DNA of 64,000 nt from Streptomyces pactum (GCF_002005225.1 NZ_CP019724.1:5287501-5351500); one strand, 5' to 3'. Counted from the first letter of the stretch, positions 43,608-52,223 are shown. Translations and numbers: made by a program. Notes: generated by a model from the sequence alone, not told the origin.

Positions 43608-44461
43608 TGAGCGGGTACGGGGGCGTTCAGGGTTTCGGCGGGGGATTCGGCCCGGGTGATACGGGTAATTCTGTCCCCATGCAGGGATCACCGGCGCCGA
43701 ACGAGCACGAGACCGTCGGCGCCTACGCCCTCGGCATCCTCGACGACGCGGAGGCGACCGCCTTCGAGGCGCACCTCGCCACCTGCGAATGGTGTGCCCA
43801 GCAGCTCGACGAGCTGGCCGGCATGGAGCCGATGATGGCGGCGCTGGCCGACCTGCCCGGCACCGGCACGCCCGCGATCGCCGAGTCGCTCACCGCGAAG
43901 CCCAGCGCGCGGCTCTCGGAGAAGCTCGTCGACGAGGTCGCCGAGCGCCGCGCGAGCAAACGCCGCCGCAACTTCTACCTGGTGGGCACCGCGGCCGCGC
44001 TGATCATCGGCGGCCCGTTCGCCGCCGTGGCGACGACGGGCGGCGGTGACGACGACGGCGGCGGACGCCGGACCGAGGCGTCCCGGCAGCCGGGCAGCAG
44101 TCCCGCCGAGTCGGCCTTCGCCGCCATGCCCGACCGGGTCACGGCGACCGACCCGGCCACCGAGGTCAGTGCCACCGTGGCCCTGCAGAAGAAGGCCTGG
44201 GGCACCGACGCGGTGCTGGAGCTCAAGAACGTCAAGGGCCCCGAGAAGTGCTCCCTGATCGCCGTCGGCAAGAACGGCGAACGCGAGACGGTCACCTCCT
44301 GGTCGGTCCCGGACTGGGGCTACGGCCTCCCGGACGCCGCCACCGACAAGGGCAAGAAGCCCCTCTACGTGCAGGGCGGCGCCGCCTTCGAGCCCAACCA
44401 GATCGACCGCTTCGAGGTCATGACCTTCGACGGCGAGCGGCTGGTGGAGGTGGACGCGTAG
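43607..44461 (+). CDS. rsuA: Zinc-binding anti-sigma factor RsuA
   Basis: A 284-residue membrane protein. The N-terminal anti-sigma domain has VGAYALGILDDAEATAFEAHLATCEWC, including the H-x3-C-x2-C zinc anti-sigma motif. One membrane helix (NFYLVGTAAALIIGGPFAAVA) lies near residue 130, and the extracellular part (about 150-284) has the fold typical of RskA-type C-terminal domains (ATVALQKKAWGTDAVLELKNV, GKNGERETVTSWSVPDWG). It sequesters SigU at the membrane until an outside signal leads to its removal. ATG 43607 shares its first base with the sigU stop; GTG 43604 directly before it is an alternative. Confidence 0.92.
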   Translation: MSGYGGVQGFGGGFGPGDTGNSVPMQGSPAPNEHETVGAYALGILDDAEATAFEAHLATCEWCAQQLDELAGMEPMMAALADLPGTGTPAIAESLTAKPSARLSEKLVDEVAERRASKRRRNFYLVGTAAALIIGGPFAAVATTGGGDDDGGGRRTEASRQPGSSPAESAFAAMPDRVTATDPATEVSATVALQKKAWGTDAVLELKNVKGPEKCSLIAVGKNGERETVTSWSVPDWGYGLPDAATDKGKKPLYVQGGAAFEPNQIDRFEVMTFDGERLVEVDA

Positions 44462-44480
44462 GCCCGTCACCGGACGGGCC
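44461..44480 (+). terminator. Weak hairpin after rsuA
   Basis: GGCCCGT and ACGGGCC form a 7-bp stem with a CACCGG loop directly on the rsuA stop. It may weaken read-through into the helicase gene. Confidence 0.4.
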
Positions 44481-44543
44481 GTGGCTTCCGGGTCCCCCTT
44501 CGCGTACCTTTGACGGCTGCCCAGCACGTCAGAAGGGGGCCCG

Positions 44544-46856
44544 GTGGCCGCACAGGCGCAACAGGACTCAGCGGTCGACTCGGTGCACGACGCCGTACGG
44601 GAGGACTCCGTACGGGACCGAGAGATCAGCGTGGAACAGGCACACCTGGACCGGGTGTACCGCCGCCTCGAGGAGAAGATCCACGAGGCCGAGTTCCTCA
44701 TGAACGACGCCGCCCAGCGCGGCCAGGTCGGCACGCCCGGCGCGCTGGCCGAGCGCGACGCGCAGGTCTTCCGGGCCGGCGTCCACCTCAGCCGCCTGAA
44801 CAACGAGTTCGAGGACTTCCTCTTCGGCCGGATCGACCTGCTCCTCGGCAAGGACGGCAAGAAGGGCCCGGACGGCGCGTACACGGCGGTGGAGCCCGCC
44901 GAGGGCGCCCTGCGGCCCGACAACACCGCCGACATCGCCGAGACCCTGCACATCGGCCGCATCGGCGTCCTCGACGAGGACTACGCCCCGCTGGTCATCG
45001 ACTGGCGGGCGCCCGCCGCGGCCCCCTTCTACCGGTCCACGCCGGTCGACCCGGGCCGGGTCGTGCGCCGCCGGGTCATCCGCTCCAAGGGGCGGCGCGT
45101 CCTCGGCGTGGAGGACGACCTGATGCGGCCCGAGGTCAGGGCGAGCCTGGACGGCGAGGAACTGGCCGTCGTCGGCGACGGCGCCCTGATGGCCGCCCTC
45201 GGCCAGGCCCGTACGCACTCCATGCGGGACATCGTGGCCTCCATCCAGGCCGAGCAGGACCTGGTCATCCGGGCCCCCGCCGCCTCCGTGACCTACGTGG
45301 AGGGCGGCCCCGGCACCGGCAAGACCGCCGTCGCCCTGCACCGGGCGGCGTACCTGCTCTACCAGGACCGGCGCCGGTACGCGGGCGGCATCCTCATCGT
45401 CTCGCCGACCCCGCTGCTGGTGGCGTACACCGAGGGTGTGCTGCCCTCCCTCGGCGAGGAGGGCCAGGTCGCCATCCGCGCGATCGGCTCGCTGGTCGAG
45501 GGCGCCGACGCCGCGCTGTACGACTCCCCGGCCACCGCCCGTGCCAAGGGCTCCTCCCGCATGCTCAGGGTGCTGCGCCGGGCCGCGCGCGGAGCGCTGG
45601 AGCCGGACGGTTCGCCGGGCCTCCTGCGCGTCGTCGCCTTCGGCCGCCGCCTCGAACTGGAGGCCGAGGAGCTGGCCGGCATCCGCCGCACCGTTCTCGG
45701 CGGCACCGCCCCCGTCAACCTGCTGCGCCCCCGCGCCCGCCGGCTGCTCCTGGACGCCCTGTGGGCCAAGTCGGGCGCCGGCACCCGGCACACCGACCCC
45801 GAGCTGGCCGCCGAGCTGCGCTCCTCCTTCGACGAGGACGTCAGCTCCGAGGACTCCTTCATCGCGTTCCTCGACGCCTGGTGGCCGGAGCTGACCCCCG
45901 GCGCGGTGCTGGCGGCCATGGCGGACGAGCGGAGGCTGGGCCGCTGGGCGCGGCGCGTCCTCAACCCCGGTGAGGTCCGCAAGGTGGCCCGTTCGCTGCG
46001 GCGCGAGGGCCACTCCGTGCACGACATCGCCCTGCTCGACGAGCTCCAGGCGATCGTCGGCACCCCGGCCCGCCCCCGCAGGCGGCGCGAGCTGGACCCG
46101 CTGGACCAGCTCACCGGCCTGGACGAGCTGATGCCGCAGCGCGAGGAGACCCAGTGGGAGCGCGCCGAGCGCCTCGCGCAGGAGCGCACCGAGTACGCGC
46201 ACGTCATCGTGGACGAGGCCCAGGACCTCACCCCCATGCAGTGGCGGATGGTGGGCCGCCGCGGCCGGCACGCCACGTGGACGGTCGTCGGTGACCCGGC
46301 CCAGTCCTCCTGGTCCGACCCCGACGAGGCGGCGGCGGCCCGCGACGAGGCCCTGGGCACCCGCCCGCGCCGCCGCTTCGAGCTGACCGTCAACTACCGC
46401 AACCCGGCCGAGATCGCCGAGCTGGCGGCCAAGGTGCTGGCCCTCGCCATGCCGGGCTCCGACTCCCCGACGGCGGTGCGCTCGACGGGCGTGGAACCGC
46501 GCTTCGCGGTGGTGGGGGAGACCCTCGCGGAGTCGGTCCGGGCTCAGGCGGCCCGGCTGCTGGACCTCGTGGACGGCACCGTCGGCGTCGTGGTCGCCAT
46601 GAACCGCCGCGAGGAGGCCCGGCGCTGGCTGGCCGGGCTCGGCGACCGCGTGGTCGCGCTCGGCAGCCTGGAGGCCAAGGGCCTGGAGTACGACGCCACG
46701 GTCGTCGTCTCGCCCGCCGAGATCGCCGACGAGTCGCCCGCCGGACTGCGCGTGCTGTACGTCGCCCTGACCCGGGCCACCCAGCAGCTCACGGTCGTCT
46801 CCTGCGAGCGGGACGAGCCGGACGCCGCGGGGGTGCCGGACCTGCTGCGCGACTGA
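44544..46856 (+). CDS. HelD-like superfamily 1 helicase / RNA polymerase recycling factor
   Basis: A 770-residue UvrD/Rep-like ATPase. An N-terminal antiparallel coiled-coil segment (about 25-95, HLDRVYRRLEEKIHEAEFLM) precedes Walker A GGPGTGKTA near residue 255. Later come VIVDEAQDLTP (motif II, near 554), VVGDPAQSSW (motif III), NYRNPAEI, and GLEYD plus LYVALTRATQQL (motifs V and VI). A coiled coil ahead of split 1A domains is the HelD arrangement. HelD proteins bind core RNA polymerase, push nucleic acid out and recycle stalled enzyme; some confer rifamycin tolerance. I cannot tell from sequence which subtype this is. GTG 44544 follows AGAAGGGGG. Adjacent to sigU-rsuA, perhaps by chance. 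Confidence 0.9.
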   Translation: MAAQAQQDSAVDSVHDAVREDSVRDREISVEQAHLDRVYRRLEEKIHEAEFLMNDAAQRGQVGTPGALAERDAQVFRAGVHLSRLNNEFEDFLFGRIDLLLGKDGKKGPDGAYTAVEPAEGALRPDNTADIAETLHIGRIGVLDEDYAPLVIDWRAPAAAPFYRSTPVDPGRVVRRRVIRSKGRRVLGVEDDLMRPEVRASLDGEELAVVGDGALMAALGQARTHSMRDIVASIQAEQDLVIRAPAASVTYVEGGPGTGKTAVALHRAAYLLYQDRRRYAGGILIVSPTPLLVAYTEGVLPSLGEEGQVAIRAIGSLVEGADAALYDSPATARAKGSSRMLRVLRRAARGALEPDGSPGLLRVVAFGRRLELEAEELAGIRRTVLGGTAPVNLLRPRARRLLLDALWAKSGAGTRHTDPELAAELRSSFDEDVSSEDSFIAFLDAWWPELTPGAVLAAMADERRLGRWARRVLNPGEVRKVARSLRREGHSVHDIALLDELQAIVGTPARPRRRRELDPLDQLTGLDELMPQREETQWERAERLAQERTEYAHVIVDEAQDLTPMQWRMVGRRGRHATWTVVGDPAQSSWSDPDEAAAARDEALGTRPRRRFELTVNYRNPAEIAELAAKVLALAMPGSDSPTAVRSTGVEPRFAVVGETLAESVRAQAARLLDLVDGTVGVVVAMNRREEARRWLAGLGDRVVALGSLEAKGLEYDATVVVSPAEIADESPAGLRVLYVALTRATQQLTVVSCERDEPDAAGVPDLLRD

Positions 46857-46888
46857 GGCGAGGGGTTACCGGGACATCCGAGACAGAG

Positions 46889-46923
46889 GAGAGGCCCGCG
46901 CCGTGGGATGGCGCGGGCCTCTC
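46889..46923 (+). terminator. Terminator of the HelD-like gene
   Basis: A perfect 14-bp stem GAGAGGCCCGCGCC (46889-46902) with 46910-46923 and a seven-base loop, followed by a pyrimidine-rich GTCTTCTTCGTTT. Confidence 0.88.
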
Positions 46924-46929
46924 GTCTTC

Positions 46930-47280
46930 TTCGTTTAAGTGGCACCGACCCGCCATGCTCGCCTCGCGGCAAGTGGTCGCTCTGAGCGACGAAGGTTGGG
47001 CCCGGGGGCTTGGATCGAGCCGGTGCCACGTCCAAGGTAACAAACGATCCCCGCAAGGCAATTCCCGTCCCGCGGGTTCTTTCGCGGGCGGGTCCGCCTC
47101 TTCCGTCGACCCGCGACTTCTCGTATGGTGGAATTAGTTTTCCGAAAGTGCTCACGGTCCGGCGAGGACGGCACGCGAACACAAAGTTCGCAATCCGGGG
47201 TGGCTACCACGTACTCAGTGGTAGGTGCGACGATCGGACGGCACAACGCAGCTACACGGTGAAAGCAGAGGAAGTCGGCC
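46930..47280 (+). promoter_or_regulatory. Malic enzyme upstream region with two inverted repeats
   Basis: 351 bases without a supported gene. TATGGT at 47123-47128 with TTCCGT 17 bases upstream is a possible promoter. GCGAAC (47175-47180), five bases, GTTCGC (47186-47191) is a perfect dyad. CTACCAC (47204-47210) and GTGGTAG (47218-47224) form a second one. Both lie in the leader and could bind a regulator or shape the RNA. Confidence 0.4.
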
Positions 47281-48696
47281 ATGGCAACGGCGCCCAGCGT
47301 CTCCTACTCGATGACGGTCCGACTGGAGGTGCCCGCGGGCGGAACCGCGGTCTCGCAGCTCACCACCGCGGTGGAGTCCGCCGGGGGCTCCGTCACCGGC
47401 CTCGACGTCACGGCCTCCGGCCACGACAAGCTCCGTATCGACGTCACCATCGCCGCGGGCTCGACCTCGCACGCCGACGAGATCGTCGAACAGCTCCGCG
47501 GCATCGAGGGCGTCAGCCTGGGCAAGGTCTCCGACCGTACCTTCCTCATGCACCTCGGCGGCAAGATCGAGATGGCGTCGAAGCACCCCATCCGCAATCG
47601 CGACGACCTCTCCATGATCTACACGCCGGGTGTGGCCCGCGTCTGCATGGCGATCGCCGAGAACCCCGAGGACGCCCGCCGCCTCACCATCAAGCGCAAC
47701 TCCGTTGCGGTCGTGACGGACGGCTCCGCGGTGCTGGGCCTGGGCAACATCGGTCCCAAGGCCGCCCTGCCGGTCATGGAGGGCAAGGCGGCCCTGTTCA
47801 AGCGGTTCGCCGGCATCGACGCCTGGCCGCTCTGCCTCGACACCCAGGACACCGACGCGATCGTCGAGATCGTCAAGGCCATCGCCCCGGGCTTCGCCGG
47901 CATCAACCTCGAGGACATCTCCGCGCCCCGCTGCTTCGAGATCGAGGCCCGGCTGCGCGAGGCCCTCGACATCCCCGTCTTCCACGACGACCAGCACGGC
48001 ACCGCCATCGTCGTCCTCGCCGCCCTGACCAACGCCCTGCGCGTCGTGGACAAGCCCATCGAGAACGTACGGGTCGTCATGTCCGGCGCCGGCGCGGCCG
48101 GTACGGCCATCCTGAAGCTGCTGCTCGCCGCGGGTGTGAAGAACGCCGTCGTCGCCGACATCCACGGCGTCGTGCACGCCGGCCGCGCCGACCTGGTCGA
48201 CGCCGCCCCCGGGTCGGCGCTGCGCTGGATCGCCGACAACACCAACCCGGAGGGCCTCACCGGCACCCTCAAGGAGGCCGTGCACGGCGCCGACGTCTTC
48301 ATCGGCGTCTCGGCCCCCAACGTCCTCGACGGCGACGACGTGGCCGCCATGGCCGAGGGTGCGATCGTGTTCGCGCTCGCGAACCCCGACCCCGAGGTCG
48401 ACCCGGCGATCGCCCGCCAGACCGCGGCGGTCGTCGCCACCGGCCGCTCCGACTTCCCGAACCAGATCAACAACGTGCTGGTCTTCCCGGGCGTGTTCCG
48501 GGGTCTGCTGGACGCGCAGTCCCGCACGGTCAACACCGAGATGATGCTGGCCGCCGCGCACGCCCTCGCGGACGTGGTGACCGAGGACGAGATCAACCCG
48601 AACTACATCATCCCCAGCGTCTTCAACGACAAGGTCGCCGGTGCCGTCGCGGGCGCGGTGCGGGACGCGGCCAAGGCCGCCGGAGTGGTGGCGTAG
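47281..48696 (+). CDS. NAD(P)-dependent malic enzyme with N-terminal ACT domain
   Basis: A 471-residue enzyme converting malate to pyruvate and CO2 with reduction of NAD(P). Residues about 8-85 resemble an ACT-type regulatory domain (SMTVRLEVPAGGTAVSQL). The malic domain follows with SMIYTPGVA, ALPVMEGKAALFKRFAGIDAWP, the metal-binding EDISAPRCFEIE and HDDQHGTAIV, then a Rossmann domain with MSGAGAAGTAI. It replenishes pyruvate and reducing power in central metabolism. As I recall, the equivalent S. coelicolor enzyme SCO2951 is the NAD-preferring one. ATG 47281 begins after GGAAGTCGGCC. It is monocistronic by context. Confidence 0.94.
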   Translation: MATAPSVSYSMTVRLEVPAGGTAVSQLTTAVESAGGSVTGLDVTASGHDKLRIDVTIAAGSTSHADEIVEQLRGIEGVSLGKVSDRTFLMHLGGKIEMASKHPIRNRDDLSMIYTPGVARVCMAIAENPEDARRLTIKRNSVAVVTDGSAVLGLGNIGPKAALPVMEGKAALFKRFAGIDAWPLCLDTQDTDAIVEIVKAIAPGFAGINLEDISAPRCFEIEARLREALDIPVFHDDQHGTAIVVLAALTNALRVVDKPIENVRVVMSGAGAAGTAILKLLLAAGVKNAVVADIHGVVHAGRADLVDAAPGSALRWIADNTNPEGLTGTLKEAVHGADVFIGVSAPNVLDGDDVAAMAEGAIVFALANPDPEVDPAIARQTAAVVATGRSDFPNQINNVLVFPGVFRGLLDAQSRTVNTEMMLAAAHALADVVTEDEINPNYIIPSVFNDKVAGAVAGAVRDAAKAAGVVA

Positions 48697-48798
48697 CACC
48701 CGGACGGATTGTGGGCGGTCCGTGGCGGGGTGGTGAGGATCACCACGGCGGGCCGCCCCACCGGCGCGTCGCGGGATGTCGGGCCTCGGGTCGCCCTC

Positions 48799-49047
48799 TA
48801 GGGTTGCGCAAGGCTCAGGCCCTCTCGGCGTGTGACTCCCAAGGGTGTTCTCACGACTCCTGGGGGTGCCGGATTGGCTTTACCGCCGCAGGTGGAGGCA
48901 GGATGCCTCCCTGGGCGCGAGGGTCTGACGACCGACCCGGGTCCGGGGAGTGTCCGAGGACCCTGGCAGCATCGGCATCGCTGTGCCCAACATGCGGCTC
49001 CGCCGCGTGGCACGCCTCAACGGCAAGAAGAACACGGGAGTAACAAC
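48799..49047 (+). other. hupA: Long, structured leader upstream of hup
   Basis: If TAGGGT at 48799-48804 is the -10, the HU message has a leader of about 240 bases. It contains GGAGGCA (48894-48900) with TGCCTCC (48904-48910) around GGA, and GGGTCC (48939-48944) with GGACCC (48958-48963), plus weaker pairings. No small frame with a ribosome site was found. It may be a regulatory leader; nothing more can be said from one sequence. Confidence 0.35.
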
Positions 49048-49329
49048 ATGAACCGCAGTGAGCTGGTGGCCGCGCTGGCCGACCGCGCCGAGGTGACCCG
49101 CAAGGACGCCGACGCCGTGCTGGCCGCGTTCGCCGAGGTTGTCGGCGACATCGTCTCCAAGGGCGACGAGAAGGTCACCATCCCCGGCTTCCTGACCTTC
49201 GAGCGCACCCACCGTGCCGCTCGCACCGCCCGCAACCCGCAGACCGGCGAGCCGATCCAGATCCCGGCCGGCTACAGCGTCAAGGTCTCCGCGGGCTCGA
49301 AGCTCAAGGAAGCCGCCAAGGGCAAGTAA
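49048..49329 (+). CDS. hupA: HU-family DNA-binding protein
   Basis: A 93-residue HU protein: MNRSELVAALADRAEVTRKDADAVLAAF, then the beta-arm region KVTIPGFLTFERTHRAARTARNPQTGEPIQIPAG, and a short basic tail. It binds and bends DNA as a dimer to compact the nucleoid. In Streptomyces there are two: a short HU made during vegetative growth (HupA, SCO2950 from memory) and a long-tailed HupS in spores. This one lacks the long Lys/Ala tail, so it is HupA-like. ATG 49048 has GGGAG eight bases upstream. It converges with murA through a shared terminator. Confidence 0.95.
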   Translation: MNRSELVAALADRAEVTRKDADAVLAAFAEVVGDIVSKGDEKVTIPGFLTFERTHRAARTARNPQTGEPIQIPAGYSVKVSAGSKLKEAAKGK

Positions 49330-49454
49330 GCGCTCCGCTTGGAGCGCCGGGTGACTGCGCGGACCGTCCGCTCGGCCTGCGGGCCGTAAGGCGGGTGCGG
49401 CGACATCGTGTCTTGTCGCGCAGTTCCCCGCGCCCCCTTCGGGGCGCTCGACTC

Positions 49455-49504
49455 AACGCCGATGGGGCGGTCACCCGGGCTCCGGGTGACCGCCCCACGG
49501 CGTT
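49455..49504. terminator. Bidirectional terminator between hup and murA
   Basis: A 15-bp core stem (49464-49478 with 49482-49496) extended by AACGCCG/CGGCGTT outer arms with a small bulge. It lies between the converging hup and murA genes. Confidence 0.87.
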
Positions 49505-49518
49505 GTCGCGTCTGCCGT

Positions 49519-50865
49519 CTAGCCGAGCGCCTTGCCCGGGAGTTCCACCTTCGCGCCGAGCTCCACGAGCTTCTCCATGAAGTTCTCGTAGCCCCGGTTG
49601 ATCAGGTCGATGCCGTGGACCCGGGAGGTGCCCTGGGCCGCGAGGGCGGCGATGAGATAGGAGAAGCCGCCGCGCAGGTCGGGGATGACCAGGTCGGCGC
49701 CCTCCAGCTTGGTCGGTCCTGACACGACGGCCGAGTGCAGGAAGTTGCGCTGGCCGAAGCGGCAGTGGGAGCCGCCGAGGCACTCGCGGTAGAGCTGGAT
49801 GTGGGCGCCCATCTGGTTGAGCGCGGAGGTGAAGCCGAGACGGGACTCGTAGACCGTCTCGTGGACGATGGACAGGCCCGTGGCCTGCGTCAGGGCGACC
49901 ACCAGGGGCTGCTGCCAGTCCGTCTGGAAGCCGGGGTGCACGTCCGTCTCCAGGGCGATGGACTTGAGCTGACCGCCCGGGTGCCAGAAGCGGATGCCCT
50001 CGTCGTCGATCTCGAAGGCGCCGCCCACCTTCCGGAAGGTGTTCAGGAACGTCATCATCGAGCGCTGCTGGGCGCCGCGGACGTAGACGTTCCCCTCGGT
50101 CGCCAGCGCCGCCGAGGCCCAGGAGGCGGCTTCCAGGCGGTCCGAGAGGGCACGGTGGGTGTAGCCGCCGAGCTCGTCCACACCGGTGATGCGGATGGTG
50201 CGGTCGGTGTCCATCGCGATGATCGCGCCCATTTTCTGCAGGACGCAGATCAGGTCCTCGATCTCCGGCTCCACGGCGGCGTTGGACAGCTCCGTGACGC
50301 CCTCGGCCAGCACCGCCGTCAGCAGCACCTGCTCGGTCGCGCCGACGGACGGGTACGGCAGGTTGATCTTCGTACCGCGCAGCCGCTGCGGGGCCTCCAG
50401 GTACTGGCCGTCCTCCCGCTTCTCGATCTTCGCGCCGAACTGCCGCAGCACCTCGAAGTGGAAGTCGATGGGCCGGCCGCCGATGTCGCAGCCGCCCAGG
50501 CCCGGGATGAACGCGTGCCCGAGGCGGTGCAGCAGCGGGCCGCAGAACAGGATCGGGATGCGCGACGAGCCCGCGTGGGCATCGATGTCGGCGACGTTCG
50601 CGCTCTCCACGTGCGAGGGGTCGAGCACCAGCTCGCCGGGCTCCTCGCCCGGACGGACGGTGACCCCGTGCAGTTGCAGCAGTCCGCGTACGACCCGCAC
50701 GTCGCGGATGTCCGGCACGTTGCGCAGCCGGCTCGGCGCACTGCCCAGCAGGGCGGCCACCATGGCCTTCGGCACGAGGTTCTTCGCACCGCGGACCCGG
50801 ATCTCGCCCTCCAGCGGGGTTCCGCCGTGGACAAGCAGTACGTCATCAGCGCCGTTGACGGTCAT
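49519..50865 (-). CDS. murA: UDP-N-acetylglucosamine 1-carboxyvinyltransferase MurA
   Basis: A 448-residue enolpyruvyl transferase that starts peptidoglycan synthesis by transferring enolpyruvate from PEP to UDP-GlcNAc. Features: GAKNLVPKAMVAALL near the N-terminus (the KN pair), the catalytic loop GGCDIGGRPIDFHFEVL with Cys126 (codon 50488-50490), the target of fosfomycin in this family, and RFGQRNFLHSAVV and LRGGFSYLIAAL near the C-terminus. ATG 50865 (MTVNGADDVLLVHGG) matches the usual family start; an upstream in-frame start would add 28 unrelated residues. Length is normal. It is transcribed towards hup and separated from the divergent YqgE gene by 235 bases. Confidence 0.96.
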   Translation of the reverse strand: MTVNGADDVLLVHGGTPLEGEIRVRGAKNLVPKAMVAALLGSAPSRLRNVPDIRDVRVVRGLLQLHGVTVRPGEEPGELVLDPSHVESANVADIDAHAGSSRIPILFCGPLLHRLGHAFIPGLGGCDIGGRPIDFHFEVLRQFGAKIEKREDGQYLEAPQRLRGTKINLPYPSVGATEQVLLTAVLAEGVTELSNAAVEPEIEDLICVLQKMGAIIAMDTDRTIRITGVDELGGYTHRALSDRLEAASWASAALATEGNVYVRGAQQRSMMTFLNTFRKVGGAFEIDDEGIRFWHPGGQLKSIALETDVHPGFQTDWQQPLVVALTQATGLSIVHETVYESRLGFTSALNQMGAHIQLYRECLGGSHCRFGQRNFLHSAVVSGPTKLEGADLVIPDLRGGFSYLIAALAAQGTSRVHGIDLINRGYENFMEKLVELGAKVELPGKALG

Positions 50866-51100
50866 GAATCTCGCGTTCCGTGGGGGTTGGGCAGGGGCCA
50901 GAAGGGAAAGGGTAATCGTCTTGTACCCCCCTTCAGTAAGCCTGTGCACGGTCCGGGAACGTCATGGGTTTGTCACAACACGAACCGTTCACCGGCGGGC
51001 ACGTGCGGTCACGACGACGGCGCGCGCTCGGCGCACGCGTTCACCCCCGTGCCTCCGATTGCCTCCCCACGGGAGGGGAACATGCGGGATCATGTCAGGC

Positions 51101-51673
51101 ATGACCGAGGTGTCCTCGCTCACGGGGCGGCTGCTCGTGGCAACGCCCGCGCTGGCGGACCCGAACTTCGAGCGCGCGGTGGTGCTCCTTCTCGACCACG
51201 ACGAGGAGGGCTCCCTCGGCGTCGTCCTCAACCGTCCCACGCCGGTCGACGTGGGCGACATCCTGGAGGACTGGGCGGACCTGACCGGCGAACCCGGTGT
51301 GGTCTTCCAGGGCGGCCCGGTGTCGCTCGACTCGGCCCTGGGCGTGGCCGTCGTCCCCGGCGGGGCGTCCGGCGAGCGGGCGCCGCTGGGCTGGCGCCGG
51401 GTGCACGGCGCGATCGGACTGGTGGACCTCGAGGCGCCGCCGGAACTGCTGGCCCCCGCCGTGGGCGCCCTGCGGATCTTCGCCGGGTACGCGGGCTGGG
51501 GTCCCGGCCAGCTCGAGGACGAGCTGGCGGAGGGCGCCTGGTACGTGGTCGAGTCCGAGCCCGGCGACGTGTCCTGCCCGGTGCCCGAGAGGCTCTGGCG
51601 CGAGGTCCTGCGCCGTCAGCGGGGCGACCTGGCGATGGTGGCGACGTATCCGGACGACCCCTCGCTCAACTGA
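51101..51673 (+). CDS. YqgE/AlgH family protein
   Basis: A 190-residue DUF179 (YqgE/AlgH) protein: LTGRLLVATPALADPNFERAVVLLLDHDEEGSLGVVLNRPT at the N-terminus in pieces, VFQGGPVSLDSAL in the middle, and RIFAGYAGWGPGQLEDELAEGAWYVVE near the end. The family is widespread and structurally known but has no settled function. ATG 51101 (MTEVSS) is taken as the start; ATG 51092 three codons earlier is possible and neither has a well-spaced ribosome site. Divergent from murA; a DUF3039 gene follows on the same strand. Confidence 0.9.
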   Translation: MTEVSSLTGRLLVATPALADPNFERAVVLLLDHDEEGSLGVVLNRPTPVDVGDILEDWADLTGEPGVVFQGGPVSLDSALGVAVVPGGASGERAPLGWRRVHGAIGLVDLEAPPELLAPAVGALRIFAGYAGWGPGQLEDELAEGAWYVVESEPGDVSCPVPERLWREVLRRQRGDLAMVATYPDDPSLN

Positions 51674-51717
51674 TCCCCCCGGCCGAAGCGTGTGAGCTCC
51701 AATACTCCGGCTTTCAG

Positions 51718-51723
51718 TACCCT
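51718..51723 (+). promoter_or_regulatory. -10 element of likely leaderless DUF3039 transcript
   Basis: TACCCT lies seven bases before ATG 51731, and no ribosome site separates them. A leaderless message is therefore likely. Confidence 0.4.
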
Positions 51724-51730
51724 GGCTTGC

Positions 51731-52024
51731 ATGAGCACTCTCGAGCCCGAGCGCGGGACTGGTACGGGGACCCTCGTTGAGCCGACACCGCAGACCTCCC
51801 ACGGTGACGGTGACCACGAGCGCTTCGCCCATTACGTCCAGAAGGACAAGATCATGGCGAGCGCCCTCGACGGCACCCCCGTCGTGGCGCTGTGCGGCAA
51901 GGTCTGGGTACCGGGCCGCGACCCGAAGAAGTACCCGGTCTGCCCCATGTGCAAGGAGATCTACGAGTCCATGAGCGGCGGCGGAGACGAGGGCAAGGGC
52001 GGCAAGGGCGGCGACAAGAAGTAG
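51731..52024 (+). CDS. DUF3039 family protein
   Basis: A 97-residue small protein with an acidic, disordered first third, HERFAHYVQKDKIMASALDGTPVVALCGKVW, then DPKKYPVCPMCKEIYESM and a Gly/Lys tail. The conserved Cys near residue 60 with the later CPMC pair suggests a zinc site. The family is found almost only in actinobacteria and its role is unknown. ATG 51731 starts the conserved part. An upstream in-frame start at 51692 would add 13 residues but has no support. A strong terminator follows at 52059. Confidence 0.88.
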   Translation: MSTLEPERGTGTGTLVEPTPQTSHGDGDHERFAHYVQKDKIMASALDGTPVVALCGKVWVPGRDPKKYPVCPMCKEIYESMSGGGDEGKGGKGGDKK

Positions 52025-52058
52025 CAGACCCTCCCGAACCTTCCCGGCCGAACTTCTC

Positions 52059-52100
52059 GAAGGCCCCCGGAGCGTGCCCGCGCGCACTCCGGGGGCCTTC
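52059..52100 (+). terminator. Terminator of the DUF3039 gene
   Basis: A 14-bp perfect stem GAAGGCCCCCGGAG (52059-52072) with 52087-52100 around a loop that can itself pair a little. Confidence 0.85.
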
Positions 52101-52112
52101 GTGTTGTCACGA

Positions 52113-52128
52113 AGTGGTTGAGACCTCT
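52113..52128 (+). promoter_or_regulatory. DasR-like (dre) operator
   Basis: AGTGGTTGAGACCTCT matches 13 of 16 positions of the dre consensus AGTGGTCTAGACCACT. It ends at the first base of the candidate -35 of the importer operon. DasR is the GlcNAc-responsive GntR repressor of Streptomyces, and a GH20 hexosaminidase ends this gene group, so control by DasR is likely. Confidence 0.6.
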
Positions 52129-52157
52129 TGTGGACATGTTCATGTACTCCATAACCT
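52128..52157 (+). promoter_or_regulatory. Promoter of the sugar importer operon
   Basis: TTGTGG (52128-52133), 18 bases, TAACCT (52152-52157). The dre-like site abuts the -35 region. This gives a leader of about 60 bases. Confidence 0.5.
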
Positions 52158-52186
52158 CCTGGGTGTTGTGCAGAGCGAAACCGTCA

Positions 52187-52201
52187 TTGCATATATTGCA
52201 A
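52187..52201 (+). promoter_or_regulatory. TTGCA-N5-TGCAA palindrome in the importer leader
   Basis: TTGCATATATTGCAA is a perfect dyad (TTGCA/TGCAA) with an AT-only centre in very GC-rich DNA. It is 22 bases before the binding-protein start, downstream of the proposed promoter, a typical roadblock operator position. Confidence 0.5.
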
Positions 52202-52223
52202 CGCACGCCCGGAGGAACACTCC

